Positions 33,011-43,754 are shown, counted from the stretch's first letter. The stretch: 64,000 bases of DNA from Symsagittifera roscoffensis (GCF_963678635.1 NC_087062.1:95471705-95535704), one strand, 5' to 3'. Notes: a model not told the origin generated them from the letters alone. Made by a program: numbers and translations.

Positions 33011-34325
33011 TCTAAACTCCAGCTAAAAATGAAGCAATGGAACTATACTGTCACAAAAAGAAAAGATTTCGATTAAGAAATTTGCAATATCTTTATAGCT
33101 CCCAGGTCCTCTTCCACTGCAAAAAAGATAAAAAGATCCAAAAAAATCCGACTTTTTTTTTTAAAAAGAGATTGCGATTGGAGCATAAAGTCTGTGCTAC
33201 TGAACGAGAGAGAAATAAGACCACCTTTTTGTAGTTTCTATCGTCGTTTTGTTTACTATAAACTGCTACATTAGTTTTTGCGTGTACATTTTACAGTTAA
33301 GATAACGAACGATTAATTTTACCATTAAGAAACCTAATTGTGGTGACTTACTAAATAAATTCAGATGGCAGAAATGCAATCAATTTTTAAAATGATAATT
33401 GAAGTTTTGAAGCGAAAGACCGAAACTATCATCAACCGAACTGAAGAAATTGTGAAGTATAAAAAAGAAGTGAGGCGCTTAAACAAAAAATTATCGGAAC
33501 AGAAGCGCTACAGCTCGAAAGATTGTATTATGTTGGAGAATGCACCGTTTGATTTGAACAAAATTGGCTACATCATCTACCAATTCCTCGACAAGTCTCT
33601 TCAAATCAAGGTTAAATCCTGTGATATCAAGTTATGTCATCCCACAAATGAGGGCAACAATTTCTATTCACCCACTGTGATAGCTAAATGTGTTTGTTTT
33701 GACAAAAAAGGCCAAATATCACCACAGGCAACTTCTTGGACTTACCCAAAACCCCCATTAATGCTTACAAAAAACCATGCTTATCGGTGAATATTTACCA
33801 AAGCGTGAGGCTGATATTAAAAAAAAGCACACAATATGGGCTTTATCACAACAACTAACAACTGTCAAGAAAAACTTTCTGCGAGAATGGCGAAAACAAG
33901 CCAATATCAGTCGCAGTTAACAATGAAAGAGCCTTACAAGATCTGAAAAACCGTACAATCAAAAAAGTTCCCAGAAATCAAATGTTCAAAAAACAGAAAC
34001 CGAAGGATGATTGGAAGCAGGCGGCAAATGGAAAACACACGTCGTTCCTTAAAATTCTAAGGAAGGCAAGTCACGAAGAAAGATCGGGATTATTAGAAAC
34101 TGAACTCGCGAAATAAACCTGCAACGAAACAAAAAACAGAACATCGATTCGACCCCTACTTGTGCTTCTACTGTTGAAAATGAGTGAATATAAACTCTAT
34201 TTTATTTTAAAATTAAATATTCAACTTTTTAGGTGCCACTACTTAGAGCCGAAAGCACTCTGAAAATTCCCTCCCGCTTTGACAACTTTAGCTGAGACTT
34301 GCCTTTGAGTTAGTGAGGACGTAAG
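33011..34325 (+). mobile_element. ~1.8-kb retroelement-like unit 3, truncated
   Basis: Ends at the inversion junction just after GAGTTAGTGAGGACGTAA, losing the last ~500 bp. Confidence 0.75.
33365..34116 (+). pseudogene. LINE ORF1-like protein relic, unit 3
   Basis: As unit 1 with substitutions (QSIFKM, EVLKRK, MLENAPFD) and the same frame breaks; ends in TAA. Confidence 0.6.
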
Positions 34326-34337
34326 CAAATGACGAAG

Positions 34338-36150
34338 TGGACATGGGAGCGAGAAAGATATTGCAACCGAGAAAGATTTTCTCAACCGAAATTTTTACTT
34401 TTGTGACAACATAGTTCCATTGCTTCATTTGTTTTGTGCGGGATCGTAACAGATTAACCGATGGGGAGATTTCTACGTCAATTTCAATTGCCTCCTTTTT
34501 ATCAATTTTCCAAAGAGAATTTGAAGTTTTTGCCTACATTAAGGGCGTTCATGCCTTCCCTGCTTTCTCTAGTTCTGCTTTCTCTACTGGAGGGTATTAT
34601 GTCTCAAGATTAAAAAGTTTACGTCATCACTAACTCAAAGGCAAGTCTCAGTTAAAGTTGTCAAAGCGGGAGGGAATTTTAATGTGCTTATGAGTACTTT
34701 CGAGTCTAAGTAGTGGCACCTAAGAAATTGAATATATAATTTTAAAATAAAATATAGTTTATATTCACTCATTTTCAACAGTAGAAGCACTAGTAGGGGT
34801 CGAATTGATGTTCTGTTTTTTGTTTCGTTGCAGGTTTATTTCGCGAGTTCAGTTTCTAATAATCTCGATTTTTCTTCGCCACTTGCATTCCTTAGAATTT
34901 TAAGGAACGACGTGTGGTTTCCATTTGCCGCCTGCTTCCAATCATCCTTCGGTCTCTGTTTTTTGAACATTTGATTTCTGGGAACTTTTTTGATTGTACG
35001 GTTTTTCAGATCTTGAAAGGCTCTTTCATTGTTAACTGCGACTGATATTGGCTTGTTTTCGCCATTCTCGCAGAAAATTTTTCTTGACAGTTGTTAGTTG
35101 TTGTGATAAAGCCCATATTGTGTGCTTTTTTTTAAATATCAGCCTTACGCTTTGGTAAATATTCACCGATAAGCATGGTTTTTTGTGAGCATTAATGACG
35201 CATTTAGCTATCACTTATTTGTGGGATGACATAACTTGATATCACAGGATTTAACCTTGATTTGAAGATACTTGTCGAGGAATTGGTAGATGATGTAGCA
35301 AATTTTGTTCAAATCAAACGGTGCATTCTCAAACATAATACAATTTTTCGAGCTGTAGCGCTTCTGTTCCGATAAATTTTTCTTCAAGCTCCTCACTTCT
35401 TTTTTATACTTCACAATTTCTTCAGTTCGGTTGATGATAGTTTCGGTATTTCGCTTCAAATCTTCAATTATCATTTTCAAGACTGATTGCATTTCTGCCA
35501 TCTGAAACTATTTAGTAAGTCACAACAATTAGGTTTCTTAATGGTAAAATTAATCGTTCGTTATCTTAACTGTAAAATGTAAACGCAAAAACTAATGTAC
35601 CAGTTTATAGTAAACAAAACGACGATAGAAACTACAAAAGGTGGTATTATTTCTCTCTCGTTCAGTAGCACAGACTTTATGCTCCAATCGCAATCTCTTT
35701 TCTTAAAAAAAAGAAAAAAAGTCGGATTTTTTCGGATCTTTTTATCTTTTTTGCAGTGGAAGAGGACCTGGGAGCTAGAAAGATATTGCAATTTTCTTAA
35801 TCGAAATCTTTTCTTTTTGTGACAACGTAGTTCCATTGCTTCATTTTTAGCTGGAGTTTAAACCTCCGTTTTTTTCTTCGCAGGTTATTGAGGCTGATCA
35901 ATAGTCACGGACATAATAGTGAATACTCTTATATAGGTCCTGTCTTAGTCAGTAGCACAGATTTTATGCTCCAATCACAATTTCATGTTTTTTTTTTAAA
36001 AAAATAAAAAAAGTCGGATTTTTTTGGATCTTTTTATCTTTTTTGCAGTGGAAGAGGACCTGGGAGCTATTAAGATATTGCAATTTTCTTAATCGAAATC
36101 TTTTCTTTTTGTGACAGTATAGTTCCATTGCTTCATTTTTAGCTGGAGTT
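34338..36150 (-). mobile_element. ~1.8-kb retroelement-like unit 4, inverted
   Basis: Minus-strand copy forming part of the inverted-repeat right arm. Confidence 0.75.
34835..35501 (-). pseudogene. LINE ORF1-like protein relic, unit 4
   Basis: Starts MAEMQSVLKM at 35501. A deletion between HPTNK and the later AYKKPCL segment removes ~75 bp. Confidence 0.6.
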
Positions 36151-36229
36151 TAGACCTCCGTTTTTTTCTTCGCTGGTTATTGAGGCTGATCAATAGTCAC
36201 GGACATAGTGATTACTCTTATATAGGTCC

Positions 36230-36633
36230 TGTCTTGGTCATGTTTTTGGGAAAAGTTTTAAAATTTGTTGAAACTCAGATTTTTTTTGCGGTTCCGCTCT
36301 TGATTTTTTTCTAAGTTCAACTCATTCCTTTCATTAATGGAAGGCAAACTCCACTATCGAACAGCAAAAATTTAAAGGTTGCGAAAAACGAGATCGACTT
36401 CTAGTTTCGAAAGTGTAATTTAATTTTCAGATTTCCTAAGCAAAAAAAAACCAGGTCTTTCCTTTTTCCCAAAGTCGGTCATTTTGATCAAAAAAGTGTC
36501 AACAATAAGCAGTTTTTGGATTAGAAGAGCTTTAAGGCCATTTAATTTGAGTTTGAGAATCCAAAGTTGAATTTTTTCAAAAATTGATTTTTTGTTTTTC
36601 TATTTTTTTGCTTTCATGACCTTACGAGCGTTG
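36230..36633. repeat. Dispersed repeat family, copy 5
   Basis: Reverse complement of the 28.92-29.35 kb copy, as part of the inverted arm. Confidence 0.5.
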
Positions 36634-36690
36634 TGATTTGTTTTTAGCTATCTGATATAACCGTCGCTATCAATTAAATACCAGTTAGTT

Positions 36691-37360
36691 TTGTACGATA
36701 TGACCATCTGGACCCAATGGAGCGACCAATTTCAGTTGCCGACAATTGCAAAAGAAAATCTGGACATAGAGAGTCTAAACGGACCGGAGGTACCAGAAAC
36801 ACAAATCACCATCTTGGAGCAAGTCACAGGAAGCGATTCGGACATAAACAGAGCCAGTAGAGAGACAGACGAAGAACAAGAACGCGATGAAACAAAATGA
36901 AGCCGCTGAAGAAAAGCGGATCAATGAAGAGAAAAGAAAATTCAATGGATTGGGACGGTCTAAAGCGGACAAAAAACTTCGCTCGATCTTAATTTTTAAT
37001 TTGGGAGCGAAGGAAAAAAGGGTCATCGCTCAAAAGAACCGGCGGGTCAAGATTATAGCGATCTCATTTACACAGTTCTGGACTTTACTCGACGCAGCCT
37101 TCAATAACCTCCTAACACAACGTTCGAGAGGTACAATTTATCAAATCGCCAACAGAAAGACCGGGAATCATAAAACTAATTCTGGGGAGCACTAACGGAC
37201 TTGGCGAGAACTTGTTATAATAGAGAGAATGACGAAGCCGAATAGGTAACAGATGTTTTCATTTGTAACATGAGAAACACTGACACCCAAAGAAAACTTC
37301 TATCCGCCACGATAAGCCCGTCAGAAGCACTCAACCAGGCCTTGATCGATGAAAAAGGGT
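36691..37360 (+). pseudogene. Gag N-terminal region, copy 2
   Basis: MYDMTIWTQWSDQFQL and an acidic stretch to ERDETK-TGA. A second frame (36887-37195) continues EEKRINEEKRKFNGLG and ends in a basic region. Confidence 0.65.
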
Positions 37361-37386
37361 AATTTAACCATCAAAAACTGACCAAC

Positions 37387-37620
37387 ATGGCGCGATCGTC
37401 GACCAATGGTCCAGTTTTCAAGTCTTTTAACTGTCACAATCAGATCAAGAAAGAACCAAGCCTCAACTTACAAAAAAGTAACGCGTGCATGAAATGTGGG
37501 AACCCGTTTACGAAAGGACATCTAAACGTATGCCCAGCGAAGAACATAACATGTAAAAATTGTAACTAAAAAGGACACTTCGCTAAATAATGTAAATCTC
37601 GTAACAAACGACCTACTATA
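37387..37620 (+). pseudogene. Gag zinc-knuckle region, copy 2
   Basis: CMKCGNPFTKGHLNVCPA then CKNCN-TAA-KGHFAK-TAA-CKS. Stops at 37567-37569 and 37588-37590 replace residues that are often Gln or Lys in such knuckles. Confidence 0.8.
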
Positions 37621-37648
37621 AATACTGTAAATGATAGCTATGTAAATA

Positions 37649-38215
37649 TTGAGAATTATGCATACGTCTCTCCGGAAAGTTCATGGGGGTGAAAATCAAG
37701 AAACGTGCGATGTGATAAACGCCTGGAACGAATGCGGACAGAGTGACGACGACGGTTTCTCAGTGCTGAGCGTTAGAACAATCTACGATCGAAATGGGCT
37801 GGAAAACAAGAAACTGTTAAATATAGGTTTGGGATGGGAAATGATCGTGAACATGAATATCCCGGTAGACTCAGCGAGCCCTGTAAGCTTTTTGAAACAA
37901 AACGTGTTCCACGAGCTACCGAATGAAGAAGAGTATTAAAGACCTGTATTGCGGCTTCCCAGGCGATACCATCAACATCTTAGTAAAGATCATCGTTAGG
38001 ACACAATCCAACGGGTGGATCAGTGAAGAAACGCCGTTGTTTATCACTGGTGGTCATGAACGCAACATTTTGGATAACGATAACTTACCTAAGTTAGGCA
38101 TCGAAGTGAAACAGAAGAAATACCCCCAGCCGATTTGCACAGTCGCCCAACCATCATTCGAGATTAAGTGGATAAAGTCTCATTCAACAAATGACAAAAT
38201 TTTATTAAGTTGAAA
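37649..38215 (+). pseudogene. Ty3-type protease region, copy 2
   Basis: Retains PVDSASPVSFLKQNVFHELP, with D-S-A as the likely aspartic-protease active site, then after a frame change GWISEETPLFITGGHERNIL. The enzyme would cut the Gag-Pol precursor. Confidence 0.65.
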
Positions 38216-39180
38216 GAACTATTCTCCCGAGTGGGAAAAATCCCTAACGATCACAAGGTCACACACTTCCATTCCCCGTTTAAACAGCTACAGGCAAAAG
38301 GGATAAGAGTTCCCTTACTCTTACTTGCGGGAGTAAATGAAGAGTGGAGACCGTGGGTCACATTATAAAACTTGAAAAAGGTGACGAAGATTGTTTTATC
38401 AGCCCGATTGTTATAACCCGGAAGAGAGACGGTTTGATTAAATTGGCATTAGATTCTAAATTTTTAAATGACTAGATTTTTAAAAACAAAAATCAAATGC
38501 CAAATATTCACGAACTCATAGACAACGTGGCCTTACAAATCTCAGAAAAACCCAATGGACAAGTCTGGTTTAGCAACTTGGATCTGAAAAACGCATATAC
38601 TCAATTTAAATTGTGCGAGAAAATGAGTAAACAATGTAATTTCAGTATCGTGGGCGGCGAAACAACGGTAACATATCAATTTTTAACTAGACTTTTTGGA
38701 CTGGGTGATATGCCCAATGAATTTCAACGGGTCATGGACTCACTTTTAAAGAACATTCCGTTCACAAATTGTTACATAGAGACGATATACTGGTAGCATG
38801 GAAGGGATCTCTGGAGGAACATAAATCAATAGTCTATAAAATCCTAACAATTCTGGACAAGAATAATATGGTGGTGAAATGAGGGAAATGCCAATTCTTC
38901 AAACCTGAAGTACAATAGCTAGGCTTCAAAATTTCGGGAGAGGGAGTACGACCGTTGGTCGATAAAACAGATGCTATCAAGAATTTACCAATCCCCAAGA
39001 ACATTTCGGAACTGCGATGATTCTTCGGCTCCAAAAACCAGTATGTAAAATTTGTTCCGAACTTATCAACTTTAAGTTCCCCACTACATCCTCTGTTAAA
39101 CAAAAAATCTGTATATAAATGGGACAATAATCACTCCTCAGCCTTCGAATAACTAAAAACCGAAGTTGTGATTATTACAG
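38216..39180 (+). pseudogene. Ty3-type reverse transcriptase, copy 2
   Basis: SNLDLKNAYTQFKL and GLGDMPNEFQRVMD are intact, but a 2-bp insertion destroys the YIDD box (NCYI-ET). Downstream stops are TGA at 38880, TAG at 38916, TGA at 39018 and TAA at 39150. The TGA and TAG following VVK and preceding LGF stand where Trp or an aromatic is usual. Confidence 0.85.
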
Positions 39181-39763
39181 AAAACAGCCACTTCGTTATA
39201 AAAGAAAAAACCAGGTTAAAAACGGACGCATCACATAGCGGCCTGGCCGCAATTTTAGAACAGCTTCAAGGATGCAGTGGAAAACGATTGCTTTCGCATC
39301 AAGGTTTTTAAATAATCATGAAATGAAAAATTCTACGAACGAATTAGAAATACTGGGCATGGTGTGGGCCTTAGAACAATTTAGAAATTACATTTACGGG
39401 GCAGAACTCGCAATCTTTACGGACCATAAAGCCTTACTCTCGGCTCTTTCGGCTAACCACGCAAATAAGAGTATGCATAGCCGATTGACCCGTTAAGTAA
39501 ACAGATTGTTACCTTTTAATTTTAAAGTTTCCCACATCCCAGGAAAAGATATGGGTTTTACTGACCTTTTGTCTAGATTACCATCGGGCAAAGCCCTTCC
39601 ACCGTCTTACTACGACGAAGATTTTGTAGTCGCTTCAATTGACAAAATTAAGAATATTTTATCTAATAGAGACCATTTTAATCCTGTAAATGTAAAAATA
39701 GTAGATAGACCGTCGGTCGCTGTAAATATTTATACACTAGTTAATAAAAATATCTCGTTTTGA
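39181..39763 (+). pseudogene. Ty3-type RNase H, copy 2
   Basis: Catalytic segments LKTDASHSGLAAIL, STNELEILGMVWALEQF and FTDHKALLSAL are present. TAA at 39494-39496 interrupts RLTR-x-VNRLL exactly as in copy 1. Confidence 0.85.
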
Positions 39764-40312
39764 GAAGAAACTCAAGCGATTTGATTGGTCAAGATTCTTT
39801 GTATAGCTCTTTAGTTAATTTCAAGCTCAATTTTTTTGTCGCTATTATATCTTGTATTGCTCAGTCAATAAAATATTGCGATAAAATTTCGCAGATAATG
39901 TCTTTTTACATTTCATCTTTAAAAATAAACATTTAATTTTTAAAAAAAATAAAACTTTGATATCTTAAAATTGGAGGATATTATCGGCCCTCTAATTATA
40001 AAGCCTGAAGAACACAATATTACCTAAAAAATTTGAAGATGACCATATTTCAGACGACCATGCAAACTTACTGAAGAGATTTAAAGCCGACCTAAACCTA
40101 CCCAATTCTCCGATATTCCCCGAAGATCACTGTTCCAAGAAATTTTTACAACTGATGACGAGAGAAGACAAAGTTATTTGGGACTTGATTGACACAATAA
40201 CTACCAAACGGCCAATGGACATTCACGGAACATATATGAAAAACCTTCTCGAAGGACCTTCACGTGAAAGATGATTTATTATTCCTGGGTAATAAATTAG
40301 TCGTGCCGGCAA
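39764..40312 (+). pseudogene. Ty3-type spacer and integrase start, copy 2
   Basis: About 200 bp of non-open spacer, then EDI-GPLIIKPEEHNIT, RFKADLNLPNSPIF and HVKDDLLFLGNKLVVPATT, where homology stops. Confidence 0.7.
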
Positions 40313-41835
40313 CTACAGGTCGTCTGATTGAGTGTCCATGTCCGCGTCAAGATAACCGTCTTCCCCACCGTCGTGCAATTCCCAGTTTCTGGCCCGTCGG
40401 TAAGATAGAATCGATTTCCCTTCATCTAAGCGATTATTAAAGGAAATCAGATTTTTCAAACTAGTGTTAGCCGTTCTATTAAAGTGTTTCTCGAACGGAG
40501 TACAACCGATTGTAGATTGATTTTTTGATTCTAAGGTTCCAGATAATTTTTTCGATCGAGGAAGGTTTTGGTAAATCAAATGACATGGCTAATAATTTAG
40601 ACTTTACAGTGTAAACCAGTCTTTCCACAAGCCCATTAGATCTATGATCGCCGATTGTACAGTAAATGTATTCAAAGTTGTAATTTTTGCAGAAGTTTTT
40701 AAAATCGTGTGATAAAAAACATGACCCGTGGTCGACTCTAATCTTCCTTGGCAATTCGTGAAGGTAACAATAATCGTTCAAAAATGAGATAACCGTGTCT
40801 GAAGAAGTTTTGTTTACTACCTTGGCCAATGGGAACTTATTGAGGCGGTCAACGCATAAGAGAATGTATTTTTTTTGTTCCCCAAAACGCGTCCGAAGTT
40901 CCTGCGAAGTCCAGGTTTATCTCCTCGTTCGCAAACGTCAATGTCGGTAAATTTGTAGTATGGTCGGTACCTAGCAAAACTTTGAGGCTCTTACCGGCTT
41001 TCAGGATTTGATTACAAGACTTACCGTGATGATATGTCTCTCGGTAGGTATGAGGCCACCAAATGTATTCCGCGAGAAACTTCATCCCGAATTGGCCTGG
41101 GTGTGTCTTGTGTAGCATTGCGGTGAAGGTTCCCCTAATAGTTGCCGGCACGACTAATTTTTTACCCAGGAAAAATAAATCATCTTTCACGTGAAGGTCC
41201 TTCGAGAAGGTTTTTCATATATGTTCTGTGAATGTACATTGGCCGTTTGGTTTTTATTGTGTCAATCAAATCCCAAATAACTTTGTCTTCTCTCGTCATT
41301 AGTTGTGAAAGTTTCTTGGAACAGTGATCTTCGGGGAATATCGGAGAATTGGGTAGGTTTAGGTCGGCTTTAAATCTCTTCAGTAAGTTTGCATGGTCGT
41401 CTGGAGTATGGTCATCTTCAAATTTTAAGGTAATATTGTGTTCATCAGGCTTTATAATTAGAGGGCCGGTAATATCCTCCAATTTTATTATATCAAAGTT
41501 TTATTTTTTTTAGGAACTAAATGTTTATTTTTAAAGATGAAATGTAAAAAGACATTATCTGCGAAATATTATCGCAATATTTTATTGACTGAGCAATACA
41601 AGATATAATAGCGACAAAAACTTTGAGCTTGAAATTAACTAAAGAGCTATACAAAGAATCTTGACCCATCAAATCGCTTGAGCTTCTTCTCCAAACGAGA
41701 TAATATTATTAACGAGTGTATAAATATTTACAGCGACCGACGGTCTATCTACTATATTTACATTTACAGGATTAAAATGGTCTCTATTAGGTAAAATATT
41801 CTTAATTTTGTCAATTGAAGCGACTACACTCACTA
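40313..41835 (-). pseudogene. Ty3-type integrase segment, inverted fragment next to array 1
   Basis: Matches 24412-25925 of copy 1 in the same orientation. Minus-strand frames give LLGTDHTTNLPTLTFANEE, then NLDFAGTSDAFWG, KIRVDHGSCF and GDHRSNGLVERLVY. The first two hold the catalytic Asp residues and the third the catalytic Glu. The zinc-binding half (HKTHPGQFGMK, HHGKSCNQI) is upstream. It starts at the copy-2 orientation switch and ends at the tRNA array. Confidence 0.8.
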
Positions 41836-41889
41836 GTAAGGCGCTCGAAAAAAAATACAAATAAAATTAAAATACGAATAAAATTAAAA

Positions 41890-41961
41890 TCCCAGTTGGT
41901 CTAGCGGTCAGGATTTGTGGCTCTCACGCACAAGGACCGGGTTCGACTCCGGGACTGAGAG
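41890..41961 (+). tRNA. tRNA-Glu (CTC), variant
   Basis: Mismatches: G31-G39, G51-G63 and C3-A70. A T6 run follows within 15 bp. Confidence 0.6.
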
Positions 41962-42126
41962 GTCTATTAATTTTTTAATTGATTTTTTCTGCGTATTAAC
42001 TTCTTGGATAGATCAGAGCAGAAAATTTGTGCGTGCTTATCTTCAAATAGAAAAACGTGCCATTAAGGCGCTCACTTTTTTCGAAACAAAAATACAAAAT
42101 ACTTTGTTCGAAAAATAAAACAAATA

Positions 42127-42198
42127 GCCCAGTTGTTCTAGCGGTCAGGATTTGCGGCTCTCACACACAAGGCCCGGGTTCGAATCCCGGACTGGTAA
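42127..42198 (+). tRNA. tRNA-Glu-like (CTC), degenerate
   Basis: A box altered (TGTTCTAGCGG). Anticodon stem TGCGG/ACACA pairs poorly, and acceptor positions 1 and 2 are unpaired. Confidence 0.5.
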
Positions 42199-42240
42199 GT
42201 CTCACCCACAAGGACCGGGTTCGACTCCCGGACTGTGAAG
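42199..42240 (+). pseudogene. Extra tRNA-Glu 3' half
   Basis: A second anticodon-3'-side and T arm (CACCCACAAGG ... CCCGGACTGTGAAG) follows directly after the full unit. Confidence 0.7.
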
Positions 42241-42306
42241 TCTATTGATTTTTAAATAGAAAAACGTGCCATTAGGGCGCTTACTTTATTCGAAAAAAAA
42301 CAATTA

Positions 42307-42340
42307 GCGCAGTTGATCTAGCGGTCAGCATTTGTGGCTC
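42307..42340 (+). pseudogene. tRNA-Glu 5' half, truncated
   Basis: Acceptor 5' strand, D arm and GTGGCTC, then an abrupt switch to GAAAAAAA. Confidence 0.7.
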
Positions 42341-42357
42341 GAAAAAAAATACAAATA

Positions 42358-42429
42358 GCCTAGTTGGTCTAGCGGTCAGGATTTGTGGCTCTCACCCACA
42401 AGGCACGGGTTCGACTCCCGTACTAGGAA
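42358..42429 (+). tRNA. tRNA-Glu (CTC) with two compensated base pairs
   Basis: Pair 4-69 is T-A instead of C-G, and pair 49-65 is A-T instead of C-G. Both sides changed together, so the stems remain paired except position 1 (G-A). Confidence 0.75.
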
Positions 42430-42471
42430 GTCTCAACCACAAGGCCCGGGTTCGACTCCCGGACTGTGAAG
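42430..42471 (+). pseudogene. Extra tRNA-Glu 3' half
   Basis: CTCAACCACAAGG through CCCGGACTGTGAAG repeats the 3' half after the full unit; a T7 run follows. Confidence 0.7.
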
Positions 42472-42747
42472 TCTGTTATTTTTTTAATTGATTTTTTCTT
42501 CCTATTAAGTTCTTGGATCGATCAGAGCAGAAAACTTGTGCGTTTTTTTTTCTTCAAATAGAAAAACGTGCCATTAGGGCGCTCACTTTATTCGAAAAAT
42601 TGATTTTTTCTTCCTATTAACTTCTTGGATCGATCAGAGCAGAAAACTTGTGCGTGTTTATCTTCAAATAGAAAAACGTGCCATTAAGGCGCTCACTTTA
42701 TTCGAAAAAAAAATACAAAATACTTTGTTCGAAAAATAAAACAAATA

Positions 42748-42819
42748 GCCCAGTTGCTCTAGCGGTCAGGATTTGCGGCTCTCACACACAAGGACCGGGT
42801 TCGAATCCCGGACTGGTAA
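42748..42819 (+). tRNA. tRNA-Glu-like (CTC), degenerate
   Basis: As the 42127 unit but with D arm TGCTCTAGCGG. Confidence 0.5.
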
Positions 42820-42861
42820 GTCTCACCCACAAGGACCGGGTTCGACTCCCGGACTGTGAAG
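42820..42861 (+). pseudogene. Extra tRNA-Glu 3' half
   Basis: Same arrangement as 42199-42240. Confidence 0.7.
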
Positions 42862-42927
42862 TCTATTGATTTTTAAATAGAAAAACGTGCCATTAGGGCG
42901 CTCACTTTATTCGAAAAAAAACAATTA

Positions 42928-42962
42928 GCGCAGTTGATCTAGCGGTCAGCATTTGTGGCTCG
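42928..42962 (+). pseudogene. tRNA-Glu 5' half, truncated
   Basis: Copy of the 42307 half unit. Confidence 0.7.
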
Positions 42963-42979
42963 AAAAAAAAATACAAATA

Positions 42980-43051
42980 GCCTAGTTGGTCTAGCGGTCA
43001 GGATTTGTGGCTCTCACCCACAAGGCCCGGGTTCGACTCCCGTACTAGGAA
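42980..43051 (+). tRNA. tRNA-Glu (CTC), T4-A69 variant
   Basis: Compensated T4-A69 pair kept, but C49-T65 is mismatched. Followed by an extra 3' half (43052-43093). Confidence 0.65.
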
Positions 43052-43343
43052 GTCTCAACCACAAGGCCCGGGTTCGACTCCCGGACTGTGAAGTCTGTTA
43101 TTTTTTTAATTGATTTTTTCTTCCTATTAAGTTCTTGGATCGATCAGAGCAGAAAACTTGTGCGTGTTTTTTTCTTCAAATAGAAAAACGTGCCATTAGG
43201 GCGCTCACTTTATTCGAAAAATTGATTTTTTCTTCCTATTAACTTCTTGGATCGATCAGAGCAGAAAACTTGTGCGTGTTTATCTTCAAATAGAAAAACG
43301 TGCCATTAAGGCGCTCACTTTATTCGAAAAAAAAATACAAATA

Positions 43344-43402
43344 GCCCAGTTGGATTTGTGGCTCTCACCCACAAGGCCCGGATTCGACTCCCGTACTAGG
43401 AA
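43344..43402 (+). pseudogene. tRNA-Glu unit lacking the D arm
   Basis: 13 nt covering most of the D arm and the A box are missing (CAGTTGG joined to ATTTGTGG). The anticodon arm and T arm remain. Confidence 0.7.
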
Positions 43403-43444
43403 GTCTCAACCACAAGGCCCGGGTTCGACTCCCGGACTGTGAAG
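43403..43444 (+). pseudogene. Extra tRNA-Glu 3' half
   Basis: CTCAACCACAAGG ... ACTGTGAAG follows the D-arm-less unit. Confidence 0.65.
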
Positions 43445-43695
43445 TCTGTTATTTTTTTAATTGATTTTTTCTTCCTATTAAGTTCTTGGATCGATCAGAG
43501 CAGAAAACTTGTGCGTGTTTTTTTCTTCAAATAGAAAAACGTGCCATTAGGGCGCTCACTTTATTCGAAAAATTGATTTTTTCTTCCTATTAACTTCTTG
43601 GATCGATCAGAGCAGAAAACTTGTGCGTGTTTATCTTCAAATAGAAAAACGTGCCATTAAAGCGCTCACTTTATTCGAAAAAAAAAATACAAATA

Positions 43696-43754
43696 GCCCA
43701 GTTGGATTTGTGGCTCTCACCCACAAGGCCCGGATTCGACTCCCGGACTGGGAA
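43696..43754 (+). pseudogene. tRNA-Glu unit lacking the D arm
   Basis: Same 13-nt deletion, here with the standard ACTGGGAA 3' end. Confidence 0.7.

Larger units (their letters stand above)
34338..40312. repeat. Right arm of the giant imperfect inverted repeat
   Basis: Reverse-complement partner of 25240-31010, differing by a ~290-bp extra duplication near 35860-36150 and scattered substitutions. The junction at 34325-34338 contains a ~13-bp segment (GCAAATGACGAAG) not explained by either side. Confidence 0.85.
36634..40312 (+). mobile_element. Ty3-type retroelement, copy 2 (inverted, 3'-truncated)
   Basis: Opens with the same terminal sequence (TGTGATTTGTTTTTAGCTAT) as copy 1 and runs gag, protease, RT, RNase H and the start of integrase before ending abruptly in an orientation switch near 40312. 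It shares copy 1's nonsense mutations, so it arose by duplication of a dead element. Confidence 0.85.

Noticed and set aside
38916-38918. TAG in the retroelement RT as a target of the CTA tRNAs
   Set aside because: Only one of many stops is TAG; TAA and TGA stops and frameshifts would still block the protein.
37567-39496. Alternative genetic code with TAA/TAG read as an amino acid
   Set aside because: Within the same dead element TAA, TAG and TGA all interrupt frames, alongside frameshifts. The SDS-like gene ends normally at TAG. Decay explains this better.
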